Notes: a model not told the origin generated them from the sequence alone. A DNA stretch of 64,000 bases from Dugong dugon (GCA_030035585.1 CM057471.1:92567819-92631818), one strand, 5' to 3'; shown: positions 1-11,201, numbered from the stretch's first letter. Translations and numbers: made by a program.

Positions 1-640
1 TATTGAAAAATTCTTGGGTTGCTTTATTTGCATAGTGAAAGCAACTCATGTATGAATCCTATTTGAACAATGCTGCACTGAGCTGACGATGAAGTGAAGA
101 CACTTAGGGCCTATCCTGCTGACTTTAGTAAGTCTTTCCTGGTCAGTGACAGCCCAGCGAACCTTCCTGGAACACAGTAAGGCTGCCGTTTTCCTAGTCT
201 CTAGACATTTTTCACCTGCAGCACTCATTCACAATCTCATTATATACACGATAAACCTCCTCCATCTGCATTCATCAGCCAGCCTGTTTCCTTTCCACTA
301 TGGTTACCATCACTTTCATTCCCCTTCCCCAGGCTAAAGTTGTCAAGACAGAAAGAAAAATTATGATGGCCTTTCAATACACGTGAGTGTTCCAGACAGA
401 CTAGTTGCAAAATACAGACTATTAAGTATTTCTTCTTTTAGTTCTAGGATGTCATGCAAGATCTCTTGCAGTTCTTTACTGAGGATAGGCATTAATTGTT
501 TGATGTCAGCAGCGGTCCTCTTTGGACTACCAACATACTGGTATCTATTTATCACTCATGAAGTATGTAGCTGATAATTTTCCATTAATAATTAAAATGA
601 TAACATTTAAGAATAAATTACTTAAAAATTTAGAGCTAAA
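1..640 (-). other. Unidentified segment with protein-like frame and polyA signal
   Basis: On the minus strand, 555 to 361 holds 64 open codons starting at GTG, not ATG, with an in-frame stop just upstream. The peptide reads like a soluble helical protein, with a stretch KELQEILHDILELKEEIL that could form an amphipathic or coiled-coil helix. Downstream on the same strand there is an AATAAA at 28-23, as expected of a 3' UTR. No convincing splice acceptor precedes the frame; the nearest AGs have weak pyrimidine tracts. It could be a terminal exon, the 3' end of a 5'-truncated retrocopy, or chance. I do not recognise the protein and assign no function. Confidence 0.25.
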
Positions 641-748
641 TCCAGGTTATTCTTATAGTAACACTAATTTTCATTGAAGCCACAGAAGAAAGGATGACGT
701 CAGTGTGGAGAACTGCGGACTGTGTCTCTGGGAGTGTGACATTCCAAA

Positions 749-806
749 CAAAAAAACAAACCCGTTGCCTCCGAGTCCAGTCCGACTCATAGCGACCCTA
801 TAGAGA
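749..806 (-). repeat. AfroSINE 3'-end fragment
   Basis: A short piece of the SINE 3' tail in reverse orientation (cccgttgcctccgagtccag, then gactcatagcgaccctatag) after an A-rich run. The tRNA-like head and the body are missing, as expected of a 5'-truncated insertion. Confidence 0.7.
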
Positions 807-861
807 AGACGAAATGTTAATAACCACTGATCTAGATCCAAAGCTCTAAAAAGTAGAAATA

Positions 862-1008
862 ACGTTGTTGTTGTTGTTAGGTGCCGTTGAGTTGATTCCG
901 ACTCACAGAGACCCTATGTAGAACAGAAGGAAACACTGCCCTGTCCTGGGCCATCGTCACAATCTTTGTTATGCCCTAGCCCATTGTTGCAGCCATAGTA
1001 TTAAATGA
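862..1008 (-). repeat. RTE LINE 3' end, 5'-truncated
   Basis: Begins with a (gtt)n run and ggtgccgttgagttgattcc, then accctatgtagaacagaagg and cccattgttgcagcca. This is the reverse complement of the RTE tail seen at 58,060-58,216 in this window. No coding part remains. Confidence 0.75.
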
Positions 1009-1880
1009 CCTATACCCTTTCATTCTGCTGTCATTTCCTTCATGGAACAGTGGTTTTGTAGCTGATGCTTCCTTCTTAAAGTTGTCTTTCAGAATGGTTT
1101 TCTAATATATGAGTTCTTAGCATACGTTTAATCACATATGCTAACAGAAAAGGGAAACCATCAGCAAGAAACCAGAAATCAAATCTTGCTTTGAGAATGA
1201 AATATGGATTTCAACCCACTCTTTTAGACTTTATACCTGAGTTGTTGTTCAGTGTAAACATTATTTGCATTGAACTTCTTCTTCCTTTATCTACACATCT
1301 ATGATGGAAGTGCTAAGCAGGGGTGCAGAGGCACAGGGGTTGGCAACCTATGGGAAAAAGAAGTAAATTTTTAAAATCTAGTGTTTGGTCCCTGGACCAT
1401 TCAAGAGAAGCAGTCTGTTAAAATATTGATGTGTGCATATGGTGTCATCTGTTCAGGATATTCCAGTAACAACCTGTCTTTGAGACTCAGTGAGCCAGAG
1501 GTTTAAGAAAAGGATAAAATGAGAATGTGGAATTATACAGGTCCTTTTCCCCCTTCAGATCTTTGATGGGTGTATATAATAAACTTGAAGCTTATTTTTA
1601 TTCTTTGACTATTCAATTTAATTATTATATTAGCTGTTTTAATATCTTTCTGTGGTTTCCATGTTTTGTATATTTTATACCATTATTTCCCTTCAGAGTA
1701 TTTCAGATCTGCTGGACCTCATATTCATGTTCAAGTTATTGAAATTGTTATATTTTTAACAATACCTTAGAAACATATAACAATCTGGCATAATCTTATT
1801 TTATTACTTTGTGTTCACAGATTTATTGATATCAGTTAGAAATTATGGCTTACTTATACATTTATCTATATGTAACACAA
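1009..1880. other. Anonymous AT-rich sequence
   Basis: No element boundaries, conserved-looking frames or RNA genes are visible. The 71-codon plus-strand frame at 1,527-1,742 is rich in Phe and Tyr from T-rich DNA and looks like chance. Confidence 0.5.
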
Positions 1881-2020
1881 AACCAAGAAAAAAAAAAGAT
1901 TGCTGTTGAGTCGATTCTGACTCAATAACAACCGTCTAAAGGGCAGAGTAGAACTACCCCACAGGGTTTCCAAGGCTGTAAATATTTATGGAAGCAGACT
2001 ATCACATCTTTTTCTACTCT
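1881..2020 (-). repeat. AfroSINE, 5'-truncated
   Basis: After an A-rich run the sequence gives the SINE tail (gctgttgagtcgattctgac), then gggcagagtagaactacccc and agggtttccaaggctgtaaa. It stops before the tRNA-like head. Confidence 0.8.
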
Positions 2021-2939
2021 ACACATATATAACGTTTATTTTTAAAGTGTGTATAGTTACAAAAAGTTTATTTTTCATTAATGTCTGGAATGAAATTTTA
2101 GCTTTCTGCTGTTTTTCTTTTAAATTGATCAGTACAATAGATTAAATAATCAGCTTTCATCCTTTTGGGTATGAAACGAATGTTTTCTGCTTTTACCTGA
2201 TATAGTCTTTTTAGGATAGTTAGGGTTTGGGTGTAGGGGAAACAGCAGAGAGTTCTCAAAACGAAAGTGTTAATTCCCTGAAGAAATAGAACCTGAAAGC
2301 AATGTAGTGACTGTTGTTTGGCACTTGCCTAGCCTAAGTAGGTTTTAACATGAAAATCCTGTTCTGTTGCTCTTGTTTTCCTCAAACTCAAATGAAACCA
2401 AGATAATCATTTTTACCCTACCCACAACTACTCAAAATGGGTTCTTATTAAATAAAGAAAATAAAGACTTTTTTGGAATTTGTTTTTGAGAGTTTGAGTT
2501 CTGTAGAAATTCTCTGGCTGAAAACAGAGAGAGGAAAACAAATATTTGTGAAGTGATGAGTGTGTGTCTCTAACGCTTTCTAAATGATATCAGATACCAA
2601 TAAAAATGCTAAGGTTTCTATGAGCAGGGACCTATACACAAGGTACATGTTGGAGGAAATTAATAAGCAAGACATTCTGTTATCTGCAAGATTGGCATTG
2701 TATAAAACTCGGAGTCATGGACCCCTTGAAAATCTACTAAAAATTATACACAGTCAAACAAAATCTGTATGTAATTTCAGGGATTCCAAAAAGAACCCTA
2801 AAATAGAGAATAGGACAGTAATTTTAGGTCATCGTTTCTTCATTACTTATTTAGAGAAGTCCTAGAAAAGGACATTTACTCCCCTTATGTTCTCTCAAGC
2901 ACAGTGTGTTTCTCCTTCTTAGAAGTTTTCAGGGTTATA
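2021..2939. other. Anonymous AT-rich sequence
   Basis: No recognisable element. A 93-codon plus-strand frame at 2,584-2,865 has no family resemblance I know, no splice context and no polyA signal, so I treat it as chance. Confidence 0.45.
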
Positions 2940-3106
2940 AATTCACATTTATTTGTGTGATTATTTGCTTAATGCCTGTACCCTTAACTTGACTGTAAGT
3001 AAGCTCCATGGGAGCAGAAATATCTCCACTCACTATTTCGTCCCTTGTGATGGGTACAGTTCTTGGCTCATAGTAATGACACAAGTATTAGTTGAATGAA
3101 TGAGAG
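2940..3106 (+). repeat. LINE-2 3' end
   Basis: The order aagctccatgggagcagaaa, then tgggtacagttcttggctca, then a tail of ttgaatgaatgagag matches the ancient mammalian L2 3' UTR. It is heavily diverged. Confidence 0.65.
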
Positions 3107-3969
3107 TGTGGATTTGACATTAAATGTAGAAGAAGGTAAGAAGACAGTGTTATATATGCTAGAGTGTTCAGGGTAAGTTTCATGGAGGAGGCAGCACCAG
3201 TTCAACTCACATTTATTGAACAACTGTCATGGACAAGGCCTTGGGCTATACATGGAGTGAGGCAGATATCTAGAGCTTGTCTTGAAAGAGAAGAGTACAG
3301 ATGGTTAGGTAGGGAAGAGGCATCTTGACTGGGGAAATGGAAAGCTTAAAGTGGTGTGGAATAAGCACAATGGATGAGAAAGCTAGCATCTCTGGTGGAC
3401 CATGTGTAATTGCATAAAATGTGGTTAGGACCAAGTTATGAATGGTTTTGACAAAGGTGTTGTCTTAGGTTGGTTCTTCATAGCAGACCATATAATGAGT
3501 ACTCATGTGCAAGGGATTTGTTAAGGAAGTGCTCTCAGGAGAAATGAGTATGAGAGTAAAGGGAAGGGGAAGAAGCCAAGGCAAAGTCCCAGTATCAGCC
3601 TGATCCTGTCAGGGAGCTCTGAAGTATAAACTTACACCTCAGCCTGTGTCCAGACCCAGGCAAGGGAGCTGGACTATCATACTCCCACTCTAGTGAGTCA
3701 GTCAGTCACTGACTAAGGGGCTATCCCACAGGATGTAAACTCCTAGGCCCTTCCTGTTCTCTCTGGGGTAGCTGGGACAAAGTAGCTCCAGCAGCTCGAA
3801 GGCAGTCATTGGGAGGGTTGCATGTGCTGGCCATTAAGAAAGTGCACCAAAGCCAGGGGATGGGCACACAGAAACAGTCAAAGGGATCGAGGGAGCCTGG
3901 GCAGAACATTGGCAGTGTCTGCTACAGTACTTCTAGACTGACTTGATAGGCAATGGAGATCGATCACCC
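3107..3969. other. Anonymous sequence, possibly ancient repeat
   Basis: 3,190-3,460 has the purine-rich texture of old interspersed repeats (ttattgaacaactgtcatgg and following) but I cannot name a family. No gene is visible. Confidence 0.35.
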
Positions 3970-4172
3970 AAAGCCCCTCATTGCCGTTGATTTGATTCCG
4001 ACTCTTAGCAACCCTACAGGACAGAGTAGAATTGTCCCATAGGGTTTTCAAGGTTGTGATCTTTATGGAAGCAGATTGCCACGTCTTTCTCCTGCGGAGC
4101 AGCTGATGGGTTTGAACTGCCAACCTTTCAGTTAGCAGCAGAGCTGCTTAGCCACTGCATCACCAAGGCTCC
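3970..4172 (-). repeat. AfroSINE, full length
   Basis: In reverse: tail (cattgccgttgatttgattc), body (agggttttcaaggttgtgat) and tRNA-like head ending caccaaggctcc. The head carries B-box-like and A-box-like stretches of a tRNA-derived pol III promoter. The body includes the middle segment with gaagcagattgccacgtctt, so this is the longer subtype. Confidence 0.9.
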
Positions 4173-4184
4173 TTTAGAGACTGA

Positions 4185-4394
4185 GCACCAAACGAAAACC
4201 AAACCCACTGCCATCGAGTCGATTCCAACTCATAGCGACCCTGTAGGACAGAGAAGAACTGCCCCATAGGGTTTCCAAGGCAGTAAATCTTTATTGAAGC
4301 AGACTGCCACATCTTTCTCCTGTGAAGCCTCTGGTGGGTTCAAATCACTGACCTTTTGGTTAGAGCTGCTTAACAACTGCTCCACAAGGACTGC
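4185..4394 (-). repeat. AfroSINE with target-site duplication
   Basis: A second longer-subtype copy, head to tail with the previous one. It is flanked by tttagagactga (4,173-4,184) and tttagagattga (4,395-4,406), a 12-bp duplication with one mismatch. It therefore inserted just beyond the head of the first SINE. Confidence 0.9.
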
Positions 4395-4409
4395 TTTAGA
4401 GATTGATTA

Positions 4410-4582
4410 CAGTGGTTCCCAAACCTGGCTGCACATTAGAAACACCTGAGAAGCGTTAAAAAAAAAAAAAAAAAAAGAGTTTAAAAAAACAAAACAAAAC
4501 AAATGAACAAAAACAGACTAGACTCCATCCCAGATGAATTAAATCAGAACCCCTTCAGGTAGAGCCTGGGCAGCAATATTTT
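4410..4582 (+). repeat. hAT-Charlie nonautonomous element (MER3-like), partial
   Basis: Starts with the terminal repeat cagtggttcccaaacc, then ggctgcacattagaaacacc, and reaches gcctgggcagcaatattttt, the arrangement of a MER3-type MITE. An A-rich expansion of about 60 bp lies inside at 4,459-4,512. The right terminus is lost where a SINE tail begins. Confidence 0.6.
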
Positions 4583-4628
4583 TTGAGTCAGAATCGACTT
4601 GACGGCAGGGGGTTTGGTTTTGGTTTTC
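4583..4628 (+). repeat. AfroSINE 3' tail fragment
   Basis: Only the last ~45 bp of a SINE: tgagtcagaatcgacttgac, then ggtttggttttggtttt. It sits inside the hAT element. Confidence 0.75.
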
Positions 4629-5649
4629 TGTGGAGTCAAAGGAGCCTGGATTATAGGCTGGTGGGCAAGGATGTGGCAGGATGCAATACTTAGGGTAGGG
4701 ATTGATAGGCTGGATTGAAGGGAGAGAAAAATGGGAGACATTAAAATTTTGGCAACAGTGATAACTTGGACTGGGAGAGTGGCAGGGGAAATAGAGTGAA
4801 AGAAACACATCTGAGAGATATTTTAAGGAAAAAATCCAGAAGACATAATAACTGATTCAACCACATACTTAATAACTGATTCAACTTGAAGGCTTGAAGG
4901 GATGGAGGAGTCAAAGACAGCTTGAAGTTTTCCAGGCTGGGCATCTAGCTTAGAACCAATGTTCTTTGAAGTACTATGATGCTCAGGCTATGTGGAAAAT
5001 TATGTCAGCACAGCCCTTTCACATTTTCAGTTGGAAAAGGGAAGATACTTATTATTAATGAAGAAGTTTCTCTCAGGGCCTAGAATATTCTCTGGTCACG
5101 AATTAGAAATTATGTTAATTCTTTCAGGCTAAAAGTGACTGTAATCATATGATTCTTAATATAACAGAACTAAATGTATCTTATATGGCCTGAGAAATTT
5201 ATTTTCAAGGAATTTAGAGTTTGGATATTGAGAGGTGTTCAGTACATGGTGTTCACTGACCGTGTTAGCGTCAATACTGCTGTTGAAAGAGTTGGCATTT
5301 GTTAGTTCTGCTATTAATACCGCTAAATAGACAAGTTTATAATCATCTATTGCTTCTTCTGTATTAGTCATAAATTTTGCTAAAATACATTGCTAGATAT
5401 CTCTTTAACAGTTTCTGATTTTTTTTAATGTGGTGGGGTGTTTCTCATGTTTGCCAAGTAATGGAAACAGTAGCTTTCCTCTCCTGGCACAAGTAATTAT
5501 GCATGCAGAGTTTATATATTTTGCCTTAATTGTTTAACATTTCTTTATAGGGACAAGTAAAAGATAGTCGTATAATTACTAACGTTACTCATTTTATGTA
5601 ATACTTTCTCAACTTCTTTTTCTTTGAAATCACATAATCCAATAAGATA
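4629..5649. other. Mostly anonymous sequence
   Basis: 4,660-4,950 is purine-rich and resembles an old dispersed mammalian repeat also seen at 61,840-62,240. A short direct repeat (ataactgattcaac) lies at about 4,846-4,884. The rest holds nothing I recognise. Confidence 0.4.
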
Positions 5650-5790
5650 GTAAAGAAAGTAAGGTTATCCCCACATAATAGATGAAATAGATAAGGCCCA
5701 GAGGTAAAAGTGAGCTGCACATGGTTGTTTAGTACATAAAACGATGGAAAAGAAGCACAAACTCAAGATTTTGGTTTCCCAAATCCAAAG
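5650..5790 (-). repeat. MIR SINE
   Basis: The reverse-oriented core ggttatccccacataataga, then a purine run and a catggttgtttagta stretch, fits a diverged MIR with the usual 'cccattttacagatgagg' theme. Confidence 0.5.
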
Positions 5791-5949
5791 CTGTTCCTTT
5801 TAGACACTTCTGTCTCATCTGAATGCACTAAAAAGTGATTCTTCTGAATTCTGCTTTTCCCAGGTTGTGACCATTCACATTGGCTACCCTTCCTGCTGTA
5901 TATGAGCTATGGCTTTTTTCATTTGAACCAGTAGCAGCAGCAGAGCAGC

Positions 5950-6105
5950 AACAATAATGGATAGCAGTTTTGACAATACCTATCGGATCAGACACTGTGC
6001 TTGGTACTTCACATTTTCTCTAACCCTCCTGATAATCCTGCATGGTAGGTAAGTAATAACCTCATTTTGCAAATAAGAAAACTGAGGAATAGAATGATGT
6101 TTTTC
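5950..6105 (-). repeat. MIR SINE
   Basis: Reverse MIR: cagacactgtgcttggtact, then aacctcattttgcaaataag and aaaactgagg are the hallmark positions. Confidence 0.7.
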
Positions 6106-6421
6106 TTTCACAAATAAAAAATTTTATTTCTTAGGCATTACAGTTCAAAGGGAAGAAAAAAATAAAAAATGTATTCCTAGTTTTAAAGTTTATACTACAG
6201 ACAAATCCTTACTAATGAAACCATGCTTTTCAAATAGCTTTCTAATATGCATGCTGAATATTTTACTTGGAAAGTTTTCTCTTTGATTAGTTTCTAATCA
6301 TAGGGTCTTTAGAATCGTTTGTACCTACCTTCCCTAAGACTCCAATCAATTTTTAATGTCTGAATATTGTTGGATAATGAGGTAATGTTTGTGACCAGTT
6401 GTAGTGGACTACTATAATTAA

Positions 6422-6628
6422 GGAGCTCCAGTGGCACAAATGATTAAATACTTGGTTGCTAACCAAAAGGTTGGTGGTTCAAACCCATCCAGTGGCTCTG
6501 TGGGAGAAAGACCTGGTTCTCTGCTTCTGAAAAGATTACAGCCAAGAAAACCCTATGGGGAAGTTCTACTCTGTCACATGGGGTCACTATGAGTCAAAAT
6601 CGATTCAACAACATATAACAGCAACAAC
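6422..6628 (+). repeat. AfroSINE, longer subtype
   Basis: Head gagctccagtggcacaaatg, B-box-like ggttggtggttcaaaccc, middle segment with gggagaaagacctggttctc, then aaaaccctatggggaagttc and the RTE-like tail ending in aacagcaacaac. Confidence 0.9.
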
Positions 6629-7630
6629 TGTGGCTAAAAGTTATGTCTCTCTCTCACATGTATTGTCCTAGCTTTCTTTGTATGGCTCCTTTAGGGACTT
6701 TCCTCTCCAGCACTCCATACTCCCACCAGTGGTATGATCCAGTCTGGTCAATCAGATTATTTCATTCACCAAGCCTCAGTGATCAATTCTTTCAGGCATA
6801 GGCAAGCAGGCCCTATCGATGGGATTGGTATATATGGATATGGAGAGAGAAATTCTATTCCTGGGAATGTTAAACTGGAATGTTAAGCTAGCAAAACGTG
6901 GTTGGGTTGCTGGTAGCCATCTTGACTACCACATTGTTAGTCTTCATGCTGAATCTAGCTAGCTCAAGTAACAGAGTCATGACAGGAAAAGAGAAAGGCA
7001 ATCCTGATAATACTCTTTGAGTCTGTTCATCTTACTTTGCCCAAAGCCAGATGTATCCATGGTTTCCGGTAAACCATTAAATTTCCTTTTTGCTTAAACT
7101 ATGAGTTGGCCATCATCCTTGCAGTCAAAGAGTTCTGTCAAATATCTGTTCTTCAGGACCCCATGTTTCTCCAGGAGGATCACAAAACTCTACATGTATT
7201 ACTGAATGAAATTTTGATTGAGCATCACCCTCTTATTTTCATGTAATCCTGATAATCACTAGAACCTTATTTAAAATATATTTTAAACTTATTTATGAAA
7301 TGAAAAACCTTATCTCTATGAAAATATTGTATTAATGAGTGCCCAAATATATTCCTCTGAGTTATATTATCTACCTACTTATCTGACTATATATTTTTGG
7401 TGTGGAAATTGAGAGCAAGGAGGAACATGTAAAATCAAAAAGATTCCAGAGTAGATATGCTTTTTAAATACTCTGTTGAACAAGGGAGAAAACTAACAGA
7501 AGTTTGATGTTCTGAATGCACAGATTGGAGCTTGGGAGCAAGAAAATTTGATTAGAATTATATAATACATCAATTCCCTTATGTAGATACTAGGCATTTG
7601 CAAATCAGTAGAGAGAATTTACTCAAATAC
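6629..7630. other. Anonymous sequence
   Basis: No repeat, gene or RNA recognised across this kilobase on either strand. Confidence 0.4.
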
Positions 7631-7642
7631 AGATTACATATA

Positions 7643-7854
7643 AGGAGCCCTGGTGGCACAATGGTTAAGCTCTCAGCTGCTAACCGAAACCTTAGTGATT
7701 TGAACCCGCTCAGCAGCTCTGAGGGAAAAAGACCTGGCAATCTGTTTTCTGTAAAGGTTATACCCAAGAAAACCTTATGGGGCAGTCCTGCTCTGTCACA
7801 TGGGGTTACTATGAGTTGGAATCCACTCAACAGCACCAACAACAAAAACAACAT
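7643..7854 (+). repeat. AfroSINE with target-site duplication
   Basis: Complete longer-subtype copy starting ggagccctggtggcacaatg. Flanks agattacatata (7,631-7,642) and agattatatata (7,855-7,866) match at 11 of 12 positions. The 3' end carries the (caacaa)n tail typical of RTE-mobilised elements. Confidence 0.92.
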
Positions 7855-7989
7855 AGATTATATATACATACGCAAACTTTTAAATGAATAATTGTTGAAT
7901 TTGTCCTATTAGAAAGTAATACTCATTTTAAAAATGGAGAAAATACAAAAATGTTCATTCATTCAAGATATGTTTATTTAGCATCTGTT

Positions 7990-8452
7990 GTATATGAAGC
8001 CTGCTATCATTCTGTCAGTTTTTTTTGCTATGGCAGCTTACATGTTGTTATGATTCTGGAAGCTTTGCCACTTGTATTTCAAATACCAGCAGGGTCAGCC
8101 ATGGCGGACAAGTTTTACTGGAGCTTCCAGACTAAGACATACTAGGAGGAAAATCCTGACAATCGACTTCCAAAAATTAGCCAATGAAAACCCTACGGAT
8201 CACAACAGGATATTGTCCAGTTTGCTTAATTTGGATACATCAGCAGGAGGGATCAATCACTGGAGGAAGACATCATGTTTGGTGAAGTAGAGGGTCAGTG
8301 AGAGTGAGGGAAGACTCTCAGTGAGATGGATTGGGACAACAGATGCAACAATGGACTCAAACATGTCAACAATCATGAGGATGATGCAGGACTGGGCAAC
8401 GTTTTATTCTGTTGTACATGGGGTCGCCATGATTTGAAGTTGACTTGTTGGG
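7990..8452 (+). repeat. Internally deleted RTE element
   Basis: The left part to about 8,220 looks like the RTE 5' region: gagcttccagactaagacat, then gccaatgaaaaccctacgga, the stretch that begins the large RTE copy at 46,769. From about 8,222 the sequence jumps to the RTE 3' end (caggagggatcaatcactgg, ggtgaagtagagggtcagtg, tctgttgtacatggggtcgc). All of the endonuclease and reverse transcriptase coding region, roughly 2.7 kb, is absent. It is a non-coding derivative with both ends of the parent. The 5' boundary is approximate. Confidence 0.7.
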
Positions 8453-8461
8453 AGCTGTCTG

Positions 8462-8560
8462 CCAGTCTTTCTTCCTTCCATTTCCTTCCATCCTTCTTTC
8501 CTTTCTCCCTCCCTTCCTTCCTTCCTTCTTCTCTCTTTCTGCCTACCTACCTACCTATGA
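8462..8560 (+). repeat. Pyrimidine (CTTC)n simple repeat
   Basis: Imperfect ttcc and cttc units followed by (ctac)n at 8,543-8,556, directly after the RTE-derived element. Confidence 0.85.
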
Positions 8561-8728
8561 GGCATTCTAAAAATATAGCAGTGAACAAGACAAATGTATC
8601 CTTTGCTATTATGGGTATTAAATTTTAGTGGTGTAAAAAGAAAACAAAAATCAGCCATAACCTAACAGTTTTTAAAGAACACAGGTAATATTTTGGTGCA
8701 TTTCCTTACAGTGTATGTGTCTGAGTGG

Positions 8729-8772
8729 AGTGTGTGTGTGTGTGTATGTGTGTGTGTGTGTATGTGGTGTGT
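8729..8772 (+). repeat. (TG)n microsatellite
   Basis: Interrupted gt/tg dinucleotide run, broken by ta at two places. Confidence 0.9.
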
Positions 8773-8969
8773 AATACATTTGGAATCATGTTCTACATAG
8801 AATTTTGGACACTGATTTTTCCTTTAGCTTTTTATCTTGAATCTTAAGCCATTTAACATTCTTCAAAAGCATTATTACCTCTTAAAAAAATCTTTTTATT
8901 ACAACACTGCAAGAGTAGTTTTTTGTAGTTTTGTCTGTAAATATTTGTCTAGATCTCTGATTATATCAC

Positions 8970-9541
8970 TGTGATCATCAGGGTTGTGTGTCAACTTGGC
9001 TGGGCCATGATTCTCAGTGGTTTGGCAATTATGATGTAGTCTGGCAGTTGTTTGATAATGTGATCACTTCCATGATGAGATTTGATATAATGTCATCACC
9101 TCCATGATGGGATCTGCTGTGAGTAGCCAATCAGTTGAAAGGGAGTTTCCTTGGGTGAGTGGTCTGCATCAGATATAAGCAGACATTTTGGCAAGGCATG
9201 TGGGCTTTTGCTTGCTCTAGATCCTGCAGCTGGCTCCTGTTCGTCTGACCTCCGGTTCTTGGGACTTGAAGTAGCAGCTTACCTGTGGTCTTGCCTACTA
9301 ATCTTGGGATTTGTTGATCTTCGCAGCCTGTGAGCAGGAGTCCTGCTCTCTGACCTGCCCATCTTGGGTTCACCAGCCCCTGTGGCTATGTGAATAAGGA
9401 GAAGCCTCCAGCCTGACCCACAGATTTGGGACATTCCAGCCTCTACAACCACATGAGCCATTTCCTTTATATAAATCTCTCTCTAGATATATTTATATGC
9501 TTTACTGGTTTTGCTTCTCTAGGGAACTCAGCCTTTAGACA
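8970..9541 (+). mobile_element. MaLR-type solo LTR
   Basis: Starts tgtgatcatcagggttgtgt, contains gtcaacttggctgggccatg early and catgagccatttcctttata late, and ends in ...agaca. Flanks atcac (8,965-8,969) and atcat (9,542-9,546) fit a 5-bp duplication with one change. Length (572 bp) and layout suit a MaLR LTR. No internal viral region adjoins, so it is a solo LTR. Exact subfamily uncertain. Confidence 0.6.
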
Positions 9542-9546
9542 ATCAT

Positions 9547-10495
9547 TAAGAGAGATTCTTAGAAATGAAATGAATGGTTAAGAAGACAGGAAAATTTTAA
9601 AGATTCTTTTTAATAAATATCCAATTTTTTTCTCTAGTAAGCGTGGATTATATTAGATTCCTGTCAAAGCAGCGTTAGAAAATGCTTATTTCACTCCACC
9701 TTTGCCATCATTAAATACTGATGCACATTTCTTGGTAGTATTGTTTTCTACTTTTGTTTTTGTTACAAGAAGCTATTCGGCACTTTCTGACTGGGTACTT
9801 CAGGCATATAGGAAATCAGTTTTTTTTCTTGTGCAATACCCATTCTGCAGTAGTGGTCTTGGGTGTGGAGCAGTGATCAAACTCACAGGACACAATGAGC
9901 TTCACTGTTCAAGTTAACTTAGCATTAGAGAAAGATACAAGACAAACATGAACATAGCACGCACAGCAAAAGCATAGAAGACATTTTGTGATTTCCAGGC
10001 ACAGAATCCGATGTCTCAGTCGTTTGACACTTGTTACTTGCATGGTCATGAGAGATGAGGCCAGGTGAGTGGACCATCTCAACTTAGGGAATTCATCAGC
10101 CTTATGGTCCCTTCAACTTCTATATAGCTTGTTAAGTAGCCTCTCCTGGGCTTTGGGACTAGTACCTATTCTCCAGTGCAGCTGCATCTTATCAATATAG
10201 ATTACTCATTGCTTGATAAGTCATCTCAACAATGAGGTACAGGTGCTTGGTCCAGTACAAATCCTTGCCTGAGGATTCTTATTTATCTTGGAACTAGTGT
10301 AGATATACTCCTAACAATCCCTTGAGCTAGCCTTAGGCATCATGAGGTTAGAGGAAAGAAACAAGCTGTTAACCCTTTCCTTTAATCTGTACTTATGATT
10401 TTTATTAAATGTTCTTTGTAATTCTGACAATTTTAGAATTGAGTATCGTATGTGTGCTTTAGGTACATAGTTATTTCATGTGCAAATTATAAAAG
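9547..10495. other. Anonymous sequence
   Basis: Nothing recognisable. T-rich frames around 9,702-9,917 look like chance. Confidence 0.4.
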
Positions 10496-10690
10496 AGGCT
10501 GTATAAGCTTAAGACAATGGAACCAGTCTGACTTGGTACAGATTCCAACTCTGGCCCTTACTTAAGTTACATACTTAAATTCTCTTTTCCTAACTTGTAA
10601 AATGAATATTATAACAGCATCCACATCACAGAGCTGTTTTACAGATTAAATAAGTTTACATAAGGCAATTACTTCCTAGAACGTGTTAAT
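10496..10690 (+). repeat. MIR SINE
   Basis: Diverged forward MIR: gattccaactctggccctta, taacttgtaaaatgaatatt, then gagctgttttacagattaaa. Confidence 0.65.
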
Positions 10691-11013
10691 TATTTTATTT
10701 AATGTCTTATTGCAAGATTAGTTTCCACAACGATTTTGAATAGTGGTTTGATCACAAACATACTTATCTTACTCCTAATTTTTGTGAAGAACCCTTTGGT
10801 GCTTCATTGTTAAATAAGTTCGTTGTTAAAAACATTATTATTATCCTTCCTTCTAATCATGTAAGGGAAGTCTATTTGTTAGGTTGGTTTGGCTGCAAGC
10901 AACAGAAATATCAACACACTGACTAATATATGTTACCATAGATCCAAATACTGCTTTCCTATCCACACTATTTACTCCATACTAAGGCTGGTTTCTCTCA
11001 TGATTTGTTGATA

Positions 11014-11201
11014 CAGTAAAACCTGTGAAAGCCGGAATCCGGGTAAGGTTAAAATCTGCCAGAGAAGGAAATCTCAAATATTTTCCACTAAAACGAGAGA
11101 TAGAAAAGTGGTAAGACTGTACCCTGTCAAAGGTGGAAAATTTGCGAGACCCAGAAAGACAAGGCAGTCCTGTTGAGTTCTGGCTCTCAGAGGTTTCACT
11201 G
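11014..11201. mobile_element. Tc1/mariner-type MITE (TA target)
   Basis: A 188-bp element flanked by TA on both sides (11,012-11,013 and 11,202-11,203). Its left end cagtaaaacctgtgaaagcc is matched in inverse by the right end, which reads cagtgaaacctctgagagcc on the other strand, giving terminal inverted repeats of about 25 bp. It has no coding capacity. The TA duplication and CAGT ends point to the pogo/Tigger branch, so a Tigger transposase may have moved it. Confidence 0.75.

Noticed and set aside
2584-2865. 93-codon plus-strand frame
   Set aside because: No recognised motif, splice context or polyA signal; length is expected by chance in 64 kb.
8101-8145. Short frame MADKFYWSFQTKTY
   Set aside because: Part of the RTE 5' region and ends at once in a stop; no evidence that it is translated.
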